Source: Pteria penguin
Lineage: Eukaryota > Mollusca > Bivalvia > Pterioida > Pteriidae
Direction: 5' to 3'
Length of the DNA stretch: 64,000 nucleotides
Assembly: GCA_035048485.1 (NCBI GenBank)
Contig: CM068590.1
Span: 13,896,776-13,960,775, forward strand
In this document: piece by piece, positions 11,800-22,737 of the stretch
Layout: each line of letters starts with the position of its first letter
Numbering within the stretch: the first letter of the stretch is position 1
Notes under the pieces: generated by a model
Seen by the model: only the letters and a program-made list of their open reading frames with translations
The model's database searches: none
Told to the model about the DNA's origin: nothing
Translations under genes and position numbers: made by a program

Positions 11800-11960
11800 G
11801 TGTCAAATGACTATGACACTAACAGCAATGTACCACAGCGGACATTCATGGACCCCTGAAATCCAGAGGTGACACCAGGTGCTCGGGAGGGATGAGCGTC
11901 TCCAGTTTGGCAAGCCACATCCGCCGTGAATGCCCTTACATACAGACGAAACAAATGTAA
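11800..11960 (-). mobile_element. Naiad-type 3'-tail remnant
   Basis: Read on the minus strand it contains ACGGCGGATGTGGCTTGCCA, then GGAGACGCTCATCCCTCCCG, then AGCACCTGGTGTCACCTCTGG. This parallels the 3' region of the Naiad at 36225-36300 (GTGACGGGTGTTGCTAGCAAG, GGAGATGCTCACTCTCCCCG, GGCACCTGATCTCACTCC). Only the non-coding tail survives, as expected for a 5'-truncated retroelement insertion. Confidence 0.65.
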
Positions 11961-11999
11961 CTCGGCATTGTATATATAAACCAACTGTGTAGAAAGTGT

Positions 12000-13225
12000 C
12001 ATTGCCACATAACATCAAGAAAAAAGTATAATAACACTTAAGTCAAACCCTTCGCTGGGAACTTTTCTACGAGGTCCATACTGCAAAGAGAATAAACAAG
12101 CAATTGAAAGTGATGTAAAATTCGAAAGTAAATGATATGTATAAAGCATATAGAGTTAATGTCACATTTAATACTTTTGAGACCTATAGTTGTCTATCAA
12201 GACTAACAGACTCCTGTATCGCCAATAAAGAATTACATGACAAAAAGATGTGTGTGTCTCAACGGGGAAGGGTTCCAACTATCCATGCCCCTTTCTCTGG
12301 ATACGCTTATGGAGGACTTCTGTCGTCTTAATTCGGAAAAGGTATTTATTTCATTTTATTTTATTTTATTTTGGGTATAAACATTTTCCATTAAAAAACT
12401 ATAGGCGATTTTTGTGCTTATTTTTGTTGCTATTGACGAACTATGCGTTGTTAAAATAATTTCAAGAACTAGTAGAATTTTCAGTTACACAATCTGCGTT
12501 TGTGAAACACGAATGGTCACATGATGACGCTAAGGGATTATGCTTATTGTTGAATATTGGTTACTAACATTTTGTTTAAAAGTTATCGCAGTTTTCAGGC
12601 ACTACTTAGTTACGGAAGCACATACAGATGGACGGACACTTTTTGCACCTAATCTCCTAGACCGGTGCAAAAAAGGACGGGGGTGGGAGAGAGAGAAAAT
12701 GTTTAAAACTCATATATTAATACTAATTAGCAATAAAAATGCTGTTCGTTTATAACTTAAACGTGTTATTCAATTTCACATGGATCCCGAAAAATATTAC
12801 ACAAAACAGTGCGGAGTCTTAAACCATCCACTACTTCTAACCGTAAAAAGAAAGAATGATGACAAAGACAGATAACTTTTTTCATCTCTAACATTTCTGT
12901 TCCTTTTAACATACAAGTGTAAAATATATATAATCGAACACTCTGAAGTCAAGAAAGCGTCCGTGGGAATTCCATATTTATATTCCGAAGTTTGTTTCAT
13001 TTATGAGATGAGGTTGGAAAGAGAGGGGAAAGTAGGGAAGACGTGTAAATTTGCCGCGAGTAACATTGGGCGAATGCCACCCGGGTAGAATAAGGAAGAG
13101 GGGGTTAAAGGATAAGGCAAGTAGCGGGAAGGATTAGCCAGAAAAATCCCCTGCCTTTTCTAAAGACAGTGGTAGATCACGTTATGAAATGTAGTAACTT
13201 TTACGCATGTTTATATTATACATAT
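12000..13225. other. Intergenic stretch without a supported gene
   Basis: AT-rich, with an ATTTT microsatellite (near 12350-12372). Short open frames have no domain and no splice context. Confidence 0.45.
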
Positions 13226-13385
13226 CAGTGGCGGATTTAAAGGGGATCGGCGGAAACCCCCCCCCCCTTTTTTTGCCAATAGTATGAGTAAAACTTCAGA
13301 TTCGGCAGCCAAAATGGTTGAGTATTTTGGTTAATATTTTACTTTCACATTCCCCCTTTTTTCGGAAATCCTGGACCCGTCACTA
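13226..13385. mobile_element. Short CAGTGGCGGAT element, copy 2
   Basis: Starts CAGTGGCGGATTT and ends AATCCTGGACCCGTCACTA, an eroded version of the inverted end. The body holds a C/T homopolymer junction near 13257-13275 and a region similar to the bodies of copies 1 and 3 (GCCAATA, CACATTCCCCC). Confidence 0.6.
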
Positions 13386-13461
13386 CTTGTAGAATTGCAT
13401 CCGTATTGTATTATATTAGTCAAGAATGAAATGATAGACAAATAACTAAATTGCACTAGAG

Positions 13462-14582
13462 CAGTGGCGGAGCCAGCTTAACATTTTGTGTATTCAATAG
13501 CAAAAGCGAAAAAGCACGGGCTCTGTGGGGCCGCTCTAAAATCCCAAATGGGTCCAGGGTGTATCCCTGGTAAGGAGGGGGGGGGGGGGGGGGGGGTTCA
13601 GAGTGAGGGGGCGAAACTCCTCGAAACCTCAGCGATTTTAGCATTTTGATATAAATAATTACATACAAATAATGCTAACAGTGAAATTTTGCAAGAACTC
13701 ATACATTCAAATATTATAGTAGACCTATGACGTCGTACATATGTTTTTCAGTATTCATTTGCTTTTTTGCGTAAAAGGCACTTTTTCTTTTTCGTTTTCA
13801 GACAGACTTTCATACCTACCCTTATCTTGTGGGTCACTTACAAGGTCATAAGTTTTTCCAGAGTCATCTGCAAATTTTATTGTGGTAAACGACACACCAA
13901 AGAGCCTTCTTTACTCCATCTCGCAGCAAACTAATCTTAAGATTTCTTTGATTTCGGCTTTTGCACTCTTCTATAAGTTTGCCTTTGTTTGCAAATTTTG
14001 CTTCCGGAAATTTCGACATGAATTCGTTTAAAACTTTATTTGCATGTTCGAATATTCAAAAAGTTTGCTTGTACTCTCAAATGAGTTCCTTTAATTGGCG
14101 AGATCATTTTGTGCCAAAGCAAGGTCACTGTATAATTCATTAAGACGCATAGGATATTTCTTTTTCTCGTCTTGTTGAATATCTTCTATACCTAGTATCT
14201 CATCAATAAATACATGAAAACAAATGCAATTTTTGTCAAATGTAGATCTTTGTCGACCCCCTCTCAATTCTCGTCGTCTAGAAAACAATTTCTGTGCTTG
14301 TAGTTGTAATCCACTTTCTAAAGTTACTGAATTGATCTTAAGTGGCAGAAAATTTTCAGGCAAATTTGCGGTGGTCACTGTTGTTAATGTTTCGTTTACC
14401 GATTGTGCAATTGCACGGCGTTTTCGGACATTACTGTCATTCAAAACAAGAGTATACCCTTTTCTATTCTTTAGTTCATCTGTCAAATTATCATTGGAAT
14501 TTGTTCGTATTGACATTACTTGTAAATATATGGCAAAAGAAAGGGGGAGGAGGAAGGGGCGCCCCCTCTATACCTGCCACTG
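13462..14582. mobile_element. ~1.1-kb segment with CAGTGGCGG/CTGCCACTG ends
   Basis: The left end is CAGTGGCGGAGCCAGC and the right end is ATACCTGCCACTG, imperfect inverted repeats resembling the short CAGTGGCGGAT family. A 20-base G run is at 13577-13596. Inside, on the minus strand, lies an ORF at 14091-14516 plus further coding-like sequence down to about 13800 in shifted frames. The segment may be a longer relative that carries protein-coding cargo, or two unrelated ends; no target duplication was seen. Confidence 0.4.
14091..14516 (-). CDS. Unrecognised 141-residue ORF in a transposon-like segment
   Basis: ATG-initiated on the minus strand. The product is hydrophilic, rich in Asn, Arg and Leu, with no signal peptide or membrane segment. 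It contains RKRRAIAQSVNETLTTVTTA and a basic patch FSRRRELRGGRQRSTF. Beyond the stop, other frames towards 13800 remain protein-like (SKFPEAKFANKGKLIEECKS, then FADDSGKTYDLVSDPQDKGR), so this looks like the 5' part of a longer coding region broken by at least two frame changes. I do not recognise the family. It could be transposon cargo, a processed pseudogene or a host gene fragment. Confidence 0.35.
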   Translation of the reverse strand: MSIRTNSNDNLTDELKNRKGYTLVLNDSNVRKRRAIAQSVNETLTTVTTANLPENFLPLKINSVTLESGLQLQAQKLFSRRRELRGGRQRSTFDKNCICFHVFIDEILGIEDIQQDEKKKYPMRLNELYSDLALAQNDLAN

Positions 14583-14793
14583 ATTATTAAATGAAGTAAC
14601 GTATCCATTGGCAGATCTAGGGGAGCGGTCATAAATGTAGCAGCCTCTCCCTTGAGCATTGAATTTTACCATACATAAAGCAGAGGGTCTTTTTTCACAA
14701 ACCTAAGGAAAACGGTTAAAGGACATCTATATTTGCAAGTCATTAATTTCTTCATTAAAATTGTTTGATCCACTAATGTAAACCTGTCTCAAT

Positions 14794-16391
14794 GGTCACC
14801 ATCCACTAGTCCGACGGTCCACTAGTCCGAAAGTTCGCCAATCCGAATGTTCACTAGTCCGAAGGTTCACTAGTCCGACAGAAAAATTAGGACTATTATC
14901 AGATACAAAAATGTCCAAAATTCTCCGTGCTGGATGCAATGGCAATTGGATTTATCTTTCTTTTCTTTTTTCTTCTTCTTTAACCTCAATGCCACGATAC
15001 AGTATTCGCACACAGCTATTTTAATACAAATTGTAAAGAGTTATCTCCTGCTGTGGATTTCAGTTCACGTCCTTTATTCATTTCAGCTTATATGTATGTT
15101 AACTAGCTTAACGCTGCAATGGCTGCAGAATAACATATACCATCTAACTACTGAATTTTCCGATTTTAACGAAGTGAACGGCGAAATCTTGTAGCCAGAC
15201 GAAAGGGACGTGGGGAGGTGCCGGCGAAAAGAAAATGGCGTAGATTGGAAAAAGGATAGTAAACCTCAAAAGACAATACCAAAATGGGGTGAGAACAATG
15301 AATGAATATTAGAATGTCATGACCTATGTCGTAGAGCATTTTCAGTAAATCTCTTGCTTCTGACTTTTGGATGGCGCATTATAGTGCCGCTTTTAAAACA
15401 TTGAACATTATAATGGTTTATATGTAAATTTTATACTTTAATTTGTACGGTTTAAAGTGTAAAATGTTCATTTTCTTCATTAAATTTTACATTTTAAGGT
15501 GAATGTTTTTCTTTATCCTTTAATGTTAACCCTTCTGTTAATTGTACATTTTCTTTATACATATTTTCCTTTCTTTTTTTACACAACAAATTGAACATTT
15601 TTCTTTTGGATTGTTTGTTGCTCACCTGAGCCGAAGCATCGAGTGAGCTATTGTCATACAGGATCATCCGTCGTCCGTCTGCCCTTTAACTTTTGACTTT
15701 TTCGATTTCTTCGTCAGAACCTCTTAAAACGAATTTCGTGAAACGTGGTATACATGATGTTTTAGAGGTCCTCCACCAGGTTTTTTCATTTCGTCTTAAT
15801 CCATCGACAGGTGGCGCCACCACGTTTTCCTTGTTTGATAGTATACCTTTGCCGTTTTTATCAGTCTTTCGATTATCAATGCCCAAGTGGAAATATTCTA
15901 TTTGATTTTAAGTTTGAATACTCCACATTGAATGAATCCTATCTTTTACTTTAAAATAGATAATGAATAAGAAACTGCCCGGAGACAACACATGATCAAT
16001 GTATTTCATTTGACATTCGAATATCCTCGACATTTTTCTACGAAGTTTTGAATAAAGGGCGAGATTGTTCCGAATGTTTCATTTGAAAGATTCTCTCTGA
16101 TAGCAAGCACTTAAAAATTGTAAAATTTATAGAATAAGTTACTGGTATACTGATATTATCCAGTAGAATCGTTTAGATAAGGCGATTTGTTTACATGTAT
16201 TAATGGTGGTTGTCACTTTCTAATTTTTGAATTTACCACCCCAAGTAATTTCAAAATGAAAACCATGACTGGTATTTACTCTGACTGATAACGACCAGGT
16301 GGACCATATAAGACAACACAACGTTGATACTTTGACCTTCGGACTAGTGAACCTTCGAACTAGTGGACCGTCGGACTAGTGGGTGGTCCCC
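14794..16391. mobile_element. Non-autonomous DNA element with ACTAGTCCGA-rich TIRs
   Basis: The left end (14794-14880) contains four near-tandem CACTAGTCCGA units. The right end (about 16334-16391) holds three in reverse complement, and the outer bases GG...CCACTAGTCCGAC align. TCTCAAT flanks both sides (14787-14793 and 16392-16398), a 7-bp target duplication. The 1.6-kb interior encodes no transposase and carries a fragment of the CTCACCTGAG repeat at 15618-15835. This is a cut-and-paste type element mobilised in trans, if at all. Confidence 0.7.
15618..15835 (+). repeat. CTCACCTGAG-family repeat, 5' fragment
   Basis: Starts GCTCACCTGAGCCGAAGCAT, has GAGTGAGCTATTGTCATACA and CGTCGTCCGTC, and ends in GACAGGTGGCGCCACCACG. 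This is the same order as the start of the full element at 45464. It lies inside the ACTAGTCCGA element, so it inserted there or was captured by it. Confidence 0.75.
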
Positions 16392-16953
16392 TCTCAATCT
16401 GGTAATATATAATATAAACGAAATGTTCGATTTATATCTACATACATCCACGAAACCTAAGAAAGTGGATTGCAAAGGTTTTTTTTTTCAGTAGTAGATA
16501 TGAAGTAAATAATACTTTTGTCCATATTTCGTATTTTATTCCCATTCAAGATTATATAGTACGACAGACAAGTTTGCCAAGGTTTCTTATTACACATTAA
16601 TCATGAATGTTAAAAGTTACATTTTCAAAATCACCCTGACAGACTATTTCAGTATTACATGTACTCTGTAATTACATATATTTACAAAGTAACACTGATA
16701 AGATATAAAATATAACTCGGTCTGTGCAAAATTCAATCTTCCAAAACTGGATCGAGCGTCTTGGTTTCAGAATCGCAGTCGTAGAGTCCATGTTATAATT
16801 TTTCCTTGTCCATCGCAAAATAGGTTTAATTTCCATGGGAAAAATTGCACTGGACTAAATCAAGAAGATCCAAAGATAGCAAATCAGAACGTTGAAGTTG
16901 ATAATGTGTGCCTCTGTTTCCAAATAGGTATCGCAGTATGTGGAAAGACACCT

Positions 16954-17171
16954 CTATATAAAAATGCCCCCTGTACGACGATGCAGTCGATCTTGAAATA
17001 CTGATAGGTGACCGTCATGTAGATGTATGTTATCTTCAGATTTTGGATGGTGTATGTCCAGTCCATGTTCTGGGTGAAATAAGTAATTTCGAAGTGGCCC
17101 GGATATATGACACTGTGGTTCCCATGTACATTCGTATGAGGAATAACCCGCCCACTTCACCAGGAACTTCC
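16954..17171 (-). CDS. Chromodomain exon (partial gene, possibly decayed)
   Basis: On the minus strand a good acceptor (CTTTCACTTATTTTCAG) opens an exon encoding KFLVKWAGYSSYECTWEP, the second half of a chromodomain with the WAGY and TWEP signatures. About 45 residues of unrecognised sequence follow (FQDRLHRRTGG) and then a stop at 16954. Past the stop, a shifted frame down to about 16816 stays protein-like (FHILRYLFGNRGTHYQLQRS). A frameshift, or a further splice, therefore probably interrupts it. Chromodomains read methylated histone tails (family knowledge). The first half of the domain should lie on the minus strand above 17200 but was not found. It could be a host chromobox-type gene or a fragment of one. 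The chromodomain half is clear; gene integrity is not. Confidence 0.6.
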
Positions 17172-17199
17172 CTGAAAATAAGTGAAAGATAAATAAATA

Positions 17200-17800
17200 C
17201 ACACGTTAAATTGAACATAAGTATTTATTGATATATCACTGAACATTTACTAATCAAATTAATTTATTTTCAGTGTTATCAATATACATATATTGCACTT
17301 TTTGTTTTTGGGTTTCTTTTCTCCTTCAATTAATACAGTAATAAAACCTGTAAAATTTGCGGACAGATAGTTAAGCTGGGTTAGACTAGGTTATAGTTTT
17401 ACTTCGTGTTTAGCGTTAAGAGTAGTATAACGGCGTGACAAATAGTGATTGACATTCCAAAGTAAAAATGAAATGAAATGAACAGTTCCCTTACATTGAA
17501 TGAAATATTTTTCCCTTTCAAAATTTTCTAGATCCGCCTATGAAAAGTGTAATTATTTTGTGTGATTAAGACGTGATATTAACAATACAAATAAAGAAAT
17601 TCAGAACACTTTTGAATAAGTAGAGATATTTCATTTTTTTTTTTGGCCATATCGTTCCATCCCCGTCCCCTCCCAACCGTCCTTACCATTAGCACTGTGG
17701 ATCTACATTAAATCTTTTGTTTTTAAATTAATTTACGATTTGGATACAGTTATGTAACGTCACTTATTACATATTTTGAAAATTTTACCAATAGTTTATA
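17200..17800. other. Gene-free stretch beside the chromodomain exon
   Basis: AT-rich with a T run near 17632-17643. No upstream chromodomain exon could be recognised here on the minus strand. Confidence 0.4.
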
Positions 17801-17812
17801 TAGAAAGTTTCT

Positions 17813-17857
17813 GGGCTGATATAGAGCCATAAATGCCCGCAAACTTCATATCAGCCC
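17813..17857. repeat. Short hairpin
   Basis: GGGCTGATAT (17813-17822) pairs exactly with ATATCAGCCC (17848-17857). It lies about 150 bases before a much larger foldback. Confidence 0.55.
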
Positions 17858-18004
17858 GGGGACTATTTCCAGGTATGTGACGTCATACTCATTTTTGACG
17901 TCATACCGTACGCATACAAACATGGCGGACAGTACTATTAACGAAAATACTTCGATTTATAGAATTAAATTAAATGTAGATGGACGGTTAAATATGTAAT
18001 AAAA

Positions 18005-18136
18005 AGGTTATTGACTGAATACGACGAAATATGACCGCCCTCGGTCTTTGAGCGGATGCGGCCCTCGCAAGCTCAGGCCGCTTTACCGCTCAAAGACCTC
18101 GGGCGGTCATATTTCGTCGTATTCAGGCAATAACCT
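18005..18136. mobile_element. Foldback MITE with ~50-base arms
   Basis: AGGTTATTGACTGAATACGA at the left pairs with the right end TCGTATTCAGGCAATAACCT. The central arms AATATGACCGCCC and TCTTTGAGCGG pair with GGGCGGTCATATT and CCGCTCAAAGA. The whole 132-bp unit can form one long hairpin with a small loop near 18060-18075. No coding content. Confidence 0.8.
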
Positions 18137-18877
18137 ATAATTATATAATTACACACATTATTGCAAAAATACCTGAGTTTTATTCCATTTACATCAATGC
18201 ATGTGCATGCGCTGCAGATGCAAAATACGTACATGTACACATGGCCGGTGAATCAATGGTTTTTTTCATTATACAGGTCTTTGAATTCGTGGCTTTTTAT
18301 CGGTAAAAATTGGATGATGTCACGTTTGAATGAATGTGTCAACTATATCTGTCTGTGTCTGTATAAATTATATTTATTTTCGATGAACAAATAGGACGTT
18401 TATGAATGTTTCTGTCAGTAATCACACTGCAATCATTTCCAGCCTGCGAGACTTCTCTGACGACACTACTGTTGATATTTACAAATACTTACATATTTGG
18501 TAGACTTTTATGAAAAGATATGTTGAGTATCATAGTTTCTTAGGCTCTTTTGCGCTGGTTTTTTGGTATAAATTGTTCTATAGACCCGTTTTGTTTAGTG
18601 AATTTTCTTTTTCCTGGTAGCCACCGACATCTCTCACGTGCATCTTTGCGCAGTACCAACTTAGGTCGTGACGTCAAGTCAAGCAGCACTGTTACCAGTT
18701 GTGGGCCTAAGTATGGGATGCCGTGTACAGCTCCAGATAGCCTAGACTGTTATGTGGCATAAGGCCCCCTTACAGATAAGGCATTCATGGGAAACATGCG
18801 GGTATCAGGAGGCCAAACTCTAGTCCTGCCAGTCTGATGAGCAGACCGACCACAGAGAAATATCCTTGGTCAGATGC

Positions 18878-19024
18878 CAGTGGCGGATTTAGAGGGGCGG
18901 GCCCCCTTTTAGCCACATATTTACTAGTAAAAGTCTATATTTAGCACTACAAATAGCTAAGTCGTTTGGCTAATACCCATGTGGAACCCCCCCCCCCCTT
19001 TTGGAAATCCTGGATTCGCCACTG
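18878..19024. mobile_element. Short CAGTGGCGGAT element, copy 3
   Basis: Starts CAGTGGCGGATTTAGAGGGG and ends AATCCTGGATTCGCCACTG; 147 bp. The body holds GGGCCCCC and a C run like copies 2 and 4. ATGC occurs just outside the left border and one base outside the right border. Confidence 0.7.
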
Positions 19025-19770
19025 AATGCAGCTACTTCACCTCACCATATCAGCATAGCTAGTAGAATTACCATTAACATGAAGTTCGTATAATTGACAG
19101 CGACCCCTTGTTTAAAATGGAGGGAGCGAATGAAGTTGAAAACTTCGAAACTGCAAGGAGAATAAAGTTGCAGATAGTTGACGATACAGAAACTCCTTCA
19201 AGTAAAGTCACACATAGTTTTCTAGATTTTGTTCCACAATATCTATCTGAACAGATAACAGATTCCGGCGCATCTTGTGATCAAAATCAGTGAGAGGCTA
19301 TTGCTAAATTGTTATTCCAAAGAAAGAAAACCGGTGTGTCCATGGCGGGACGTCTTAGTCAATCCCTGAACTACGCGTCCGGTACCGAGCGCGACAGCAG
19401 AAATCAAAATAATTGAGTTCTGAAGGCGATTATATTAGTCATGTATTGACATTGCCGGATATTAGTGCAGTAATAACTTGGCACTGGAATCAGAAGGCGC
19501 CAATTTTACTAATTGTATAAGTGTGAAATTACCAGGTACCGATTCAATTGACCCCATTATTTAAATGTTGTAACTATAGAGCTGTGCACTGAAAACGTAC
19601 GTCTAAGTAGGAAATAACGTTGGTAGGAGTTGATGGGAGAGAGCACCCTCTGAAGATTTATAGATTTCCATTACATAATAACAGTATAGGTCAGTTCTTC
19701 CACTGAACAAGTAAATAGAATTCCCTCTCATATATTGGAGTATCTCCCTCATGCATAACTCTGTACTTAG

Positions 19771-19848
19771 ACTGAAGAGATATTAATTGCCGAAATGCCT
19801 ATCTGGTGCAGAGATTTATTACAGGTATATATGTTCTAATATTGATTA
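19771..19848 (+). repeat. Dispersed repeat (ATTAATTGCCGAAATG), copy 1
   Basis: Contains ACTGAAGAGATATTAATTGC, CGAAATGCCTATCTGGTGCA and TTCTAATATTGAT. The same order recurs at 20115-20212. Family not identified; the layout suggests a retroelement 3' end. Confidence 0.6.
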
Positions 19849-20114
19849 TAACCACTAGACTGGTGTCACTTCTGGTGGACTGATAGTCCCCGAGGGCATC
19901 ATAAGTCTAGCTTCCGAGTTTTTGTATTGACATGAAAAATATTTATTTTTAAAAATTTCAATCATAAATTTTGTAAAAAAATTAAAACTAACTAGTATCT
20001 CTATATGCATAGCTTCTTAGCCCCTAAGCCCTTAGACTGATTCTTTGGCTCACCTTTTCGATCACTTTCCTTTCTAACTCTTCAAAGATTTATATATTAT
20101 TAGAATTCCAATTA

Positions 20115-20212
20115 TTCAGTGATGATCATCACTGAAGAGGCATTAATTGTCGAAATGTGTATCTGGTGCATGGATTTATAACAGATATATATATTCCAAT
20201 ATTGATATTCTT
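20115..20212 (+). repeat. Dispersed repeat (ATTAATTGTCGAAATG) with perfect palindrome, copy 2
   Basis: Opens with the 22-base perfect palindrome TTCAGTGATGA/TCATCACTGAA (20115-20136), followed by AGAGGCATTAATTGTCGAAA and ATCTGGTGCA as in copy 1. Ends just before the TA array. Confidence 0.6.
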
Positions 20213-20232
20213 TTCCCCGTTGCCTGAAGTTT

Positions 20233-20401
<169 letters not shown>

Positions 20402-20554
20402 GGGGATACTGAAGTGTGCACAGTAACAACATGCTTATTCTAGTCAATAATTAACAACTCATATAGAGAGTTATTTATAACATACAGAACATACTACTTT
20501 GTGGAATTTAAGAGGAAAAACATCTAGATATTCCGGGTATATTATATCGAATTT

Positions 20555-20765
20555 ATTTTCTTTCTTGCAATTTACTCTAAAGCGAAAACGGAAATGAATA
20601 TCATCTGTACTTTGAAATCCCCATAGATAAATGCTCGGCATATTTTCGTCTGTGAGGTTGTCTTTAAATGAAGTTGCAATATTTCACGTGGTAAGTTTTT
20701 ATGTTATTTTTATTTTAATTGATCATTTTCCCATATTTGGGAGAAAAAGAGGAAAGGGGGATTGG
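20555..20765 (+). repeat. Diverged ~210-bp duplication, copy A
   Basis: Shares ordered blocks with 22490-22710: CAATTTACTCnAAAGCGnAA, CTGTACTTTGAAATCC, CATAGGTA/ATA, TTCACGnGGT, GATCATTTTCCCATATTTGG and a closing G-rich stretch. Copy B is immediately upstream of a Naiad fragment, so this may be retroelement 5' sequence; that link is inference. Confidence 0.5.
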
Positions 20766-20769
20766 GAGC

Positions 20770-21950
20770 GGTATCGGACACAACACGGAAACTAAACATT
20801 TTGGGCTTGAATTTAAATATTTGAAAAAGAATGAATGAAATGTATTTTAAATGAAATTCAATGAAATGTATTTTAAATCATTAAAAATTATTGTCATTTC
20901 TGCAAAAGAAAGAAATGTTTGATAGCAGATAGATGGAACTGTGCAGTTTTATCTATCCAACGTTCACCAACTCTAGAGAGACGCCATTTTGAAACAAGAT
21001 AGTTTAGGTGATAAATGTATTATTGGTATAGTACTATACTATAGTATCTTAAATGAATATTTGTATATTATATATGATCATTTCTGTTCCCTAGAAGTGT
21101 TTTATAGCAAACTGAGCGAATATTCTATATTTGCTTCTTAACTTTGACAGCCACGAGACGCCAACCTTAGAAGGAGGCGGATCCCCTACAGCTCCGAATC
21201 TGCTCGTGAAAATAATTCGTTGTACATACATGTAGGTGGTACCTGTTGTCAAAAACTGGTGTTAAAATATTTTTTTCTTTATCAAATAGGGAAATATGAA
21301 ATTTCTGCAAAACGGTATCCAGCCGATTCTCCCCTTATGCTTCCCACAGGCCGATTTGCTTTAGTTTTGAAATGAATATAAGGAGTGAAACGGGTATACG
21401 CACAGATATTTCTACAACGGGGGCAGATGCTACCAAGCACCTAATAATGTATTAAGAAGTCTGTCTTTGTTTTATTGTCAACTGGAAATTACTAACTTTA
21501 ATCCCAGTGAAAAGGTAGGGGACTCCACGCAGACCTCACCAGCCACTTCTCAAACAACACCTGGTTATCGGATATTGTTTGCACAGAATGCAGATGTCCG
21601 ATCGATAAAGTGTTTATTTTGCAATTGTTGTTAGTCGTCGCGATAATGTGACTATGTATTAATGATATTCAGCGCCGTTAATTCGCTCACCTCCATTCTT
21701 ACATCTCCCATTTTATCATTCGTTTTCCCGCGTCTCTCTGAAGTTGGTAGGATTTCGACAGGTAAATACTGCATAACTCGATTTATATGCTGTCAATGAC
21801 CTTTTCCGTTTTGCTAAAATGACAATAGTGGATAATTTTAGATACTTTTGATTCATAAATGCCAAAACCAATCCCGAAAAAATGCTTAGGCTCGATGAGG
21901 TTCTTCAGGCTCGTTGTTAAGGGTTTAAGGGTTTGATTTCAAACATTATA
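20770..21950. other. Intergenic stretch without a supported gene
   Basis: Contains a short direct repeat (AATGAAATGTATTTTAAAT twice near 20832-20880) and a small palindrome-rich patch (TAGTACTATACTATAGTA near 21030). No coding signal. Confidence 0.4.
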
Positions 21951-21952
21951 TA

Positions 21953-22180
21953 CTGTGACGGGTGATGCATGCAGACAAGAGACGCTTTCTCTCCTCGGGC
22001 ACCTGGTCTCACCACGGATTTTTTTAGTATTTCGTGGTTCACAACAGTTCCTTTTTGAAACTTACAGGCTTTTGTATTTGTCATTGCACTTTGAGAATGA
22101 TTCACGGTTTGGTACTTCTTCGATAGTGATCAGCTTGCTTTTCTTATTCTCAACTCCATCCTCTATCACACCGTTTAGAT
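21953..22180 (+). mobile_element. Naiad-type 3'-tail remnant
   Basis: GTGACGGGTGATGCATGCAG, then GAGACGCTTTCTCTCCTCGG and GCACCTGGTCTCACCACGG, matches the block order of the 3' tail at 36225-36300. The following TGCACTTTGAGAATGATTCA lies where the element's distal tail is expected. No coding part remains. Confidence 0.65.
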
Positions 22181-22421
22181 AATAATAATACACAAAATAA
22201 GTCTGATTTGAAGAGAAAAAAATATCTGACTGATTGATGACGTATACGGTACAGGTAAAACGGAGAGAGAGAAAAAATCACCCAATCCCTTTCCCATTTT
22301 CTTTGAAATCAAAATTGTATGAACACTGCACTCGAACTAACTCAATTTAGCCTCACGTTTAAATACGAAATGTCGTTGGTACAGGCAGATATAAGAGAGT
22401 ACTTGCTAAAATCTACAGAAG

Positions 22422-22465
22422 GTTGGGGAGTGGAGTTTGAGGGCGTAGAGTTTGAGAATTAGCAA
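22422..22465. repeat. Left arm of a ~43-base inverted repeat
   Basis: GTTGGGGAGTGGAGTTTGAG and the following bases are the near-exact reverse complement of 23600-23641. The two arms bracket copy B of the 210-bp repeat and a broken Naiad fragment, 1.2 kb in all. Confidence 0.7.
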
Positions 22466-22489
22466 GCTGATATAGTGTTTTTAAACCAT

Positions 22490-22710
22490 TCCCAATTTAC
22501 TCGAAAGCGGAAATGATACCTGTACTTTGAAATCCACATAGGTACAATATTCGCCATATTGTCTTCTGTGTTTTTTTATGTTTTGAATAATATTAATGTG
22601 CATTACTTCACGCGGTGGGTTTAGTTGTTCTTTTTTTCTTATCTCAAATGATCAATCCCCATACATTGGGGGGGGGGGGGGGATAGGAAAATGAGGGTAG
22701 GGTGTTTAAG
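22490..22710 (+). repeat. Diverged ~210-bp duplication, copy B
   Basis: Counterpart of 20555-20765 (shared blocks listed there). Ends in a G run at about 22668-22681 and a purine-rich patch just upstream of the Naiad fragment. Confidence 0.5.
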
Positions 22711-22737
22711 GAATTGTTTTAAAACAAAATCAGCATA

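Noticed and set aside
19108..19293. 61-codon frame with acidic N-terminal part
   Set aside because: No family recognised and no splice partners found; too short to support.
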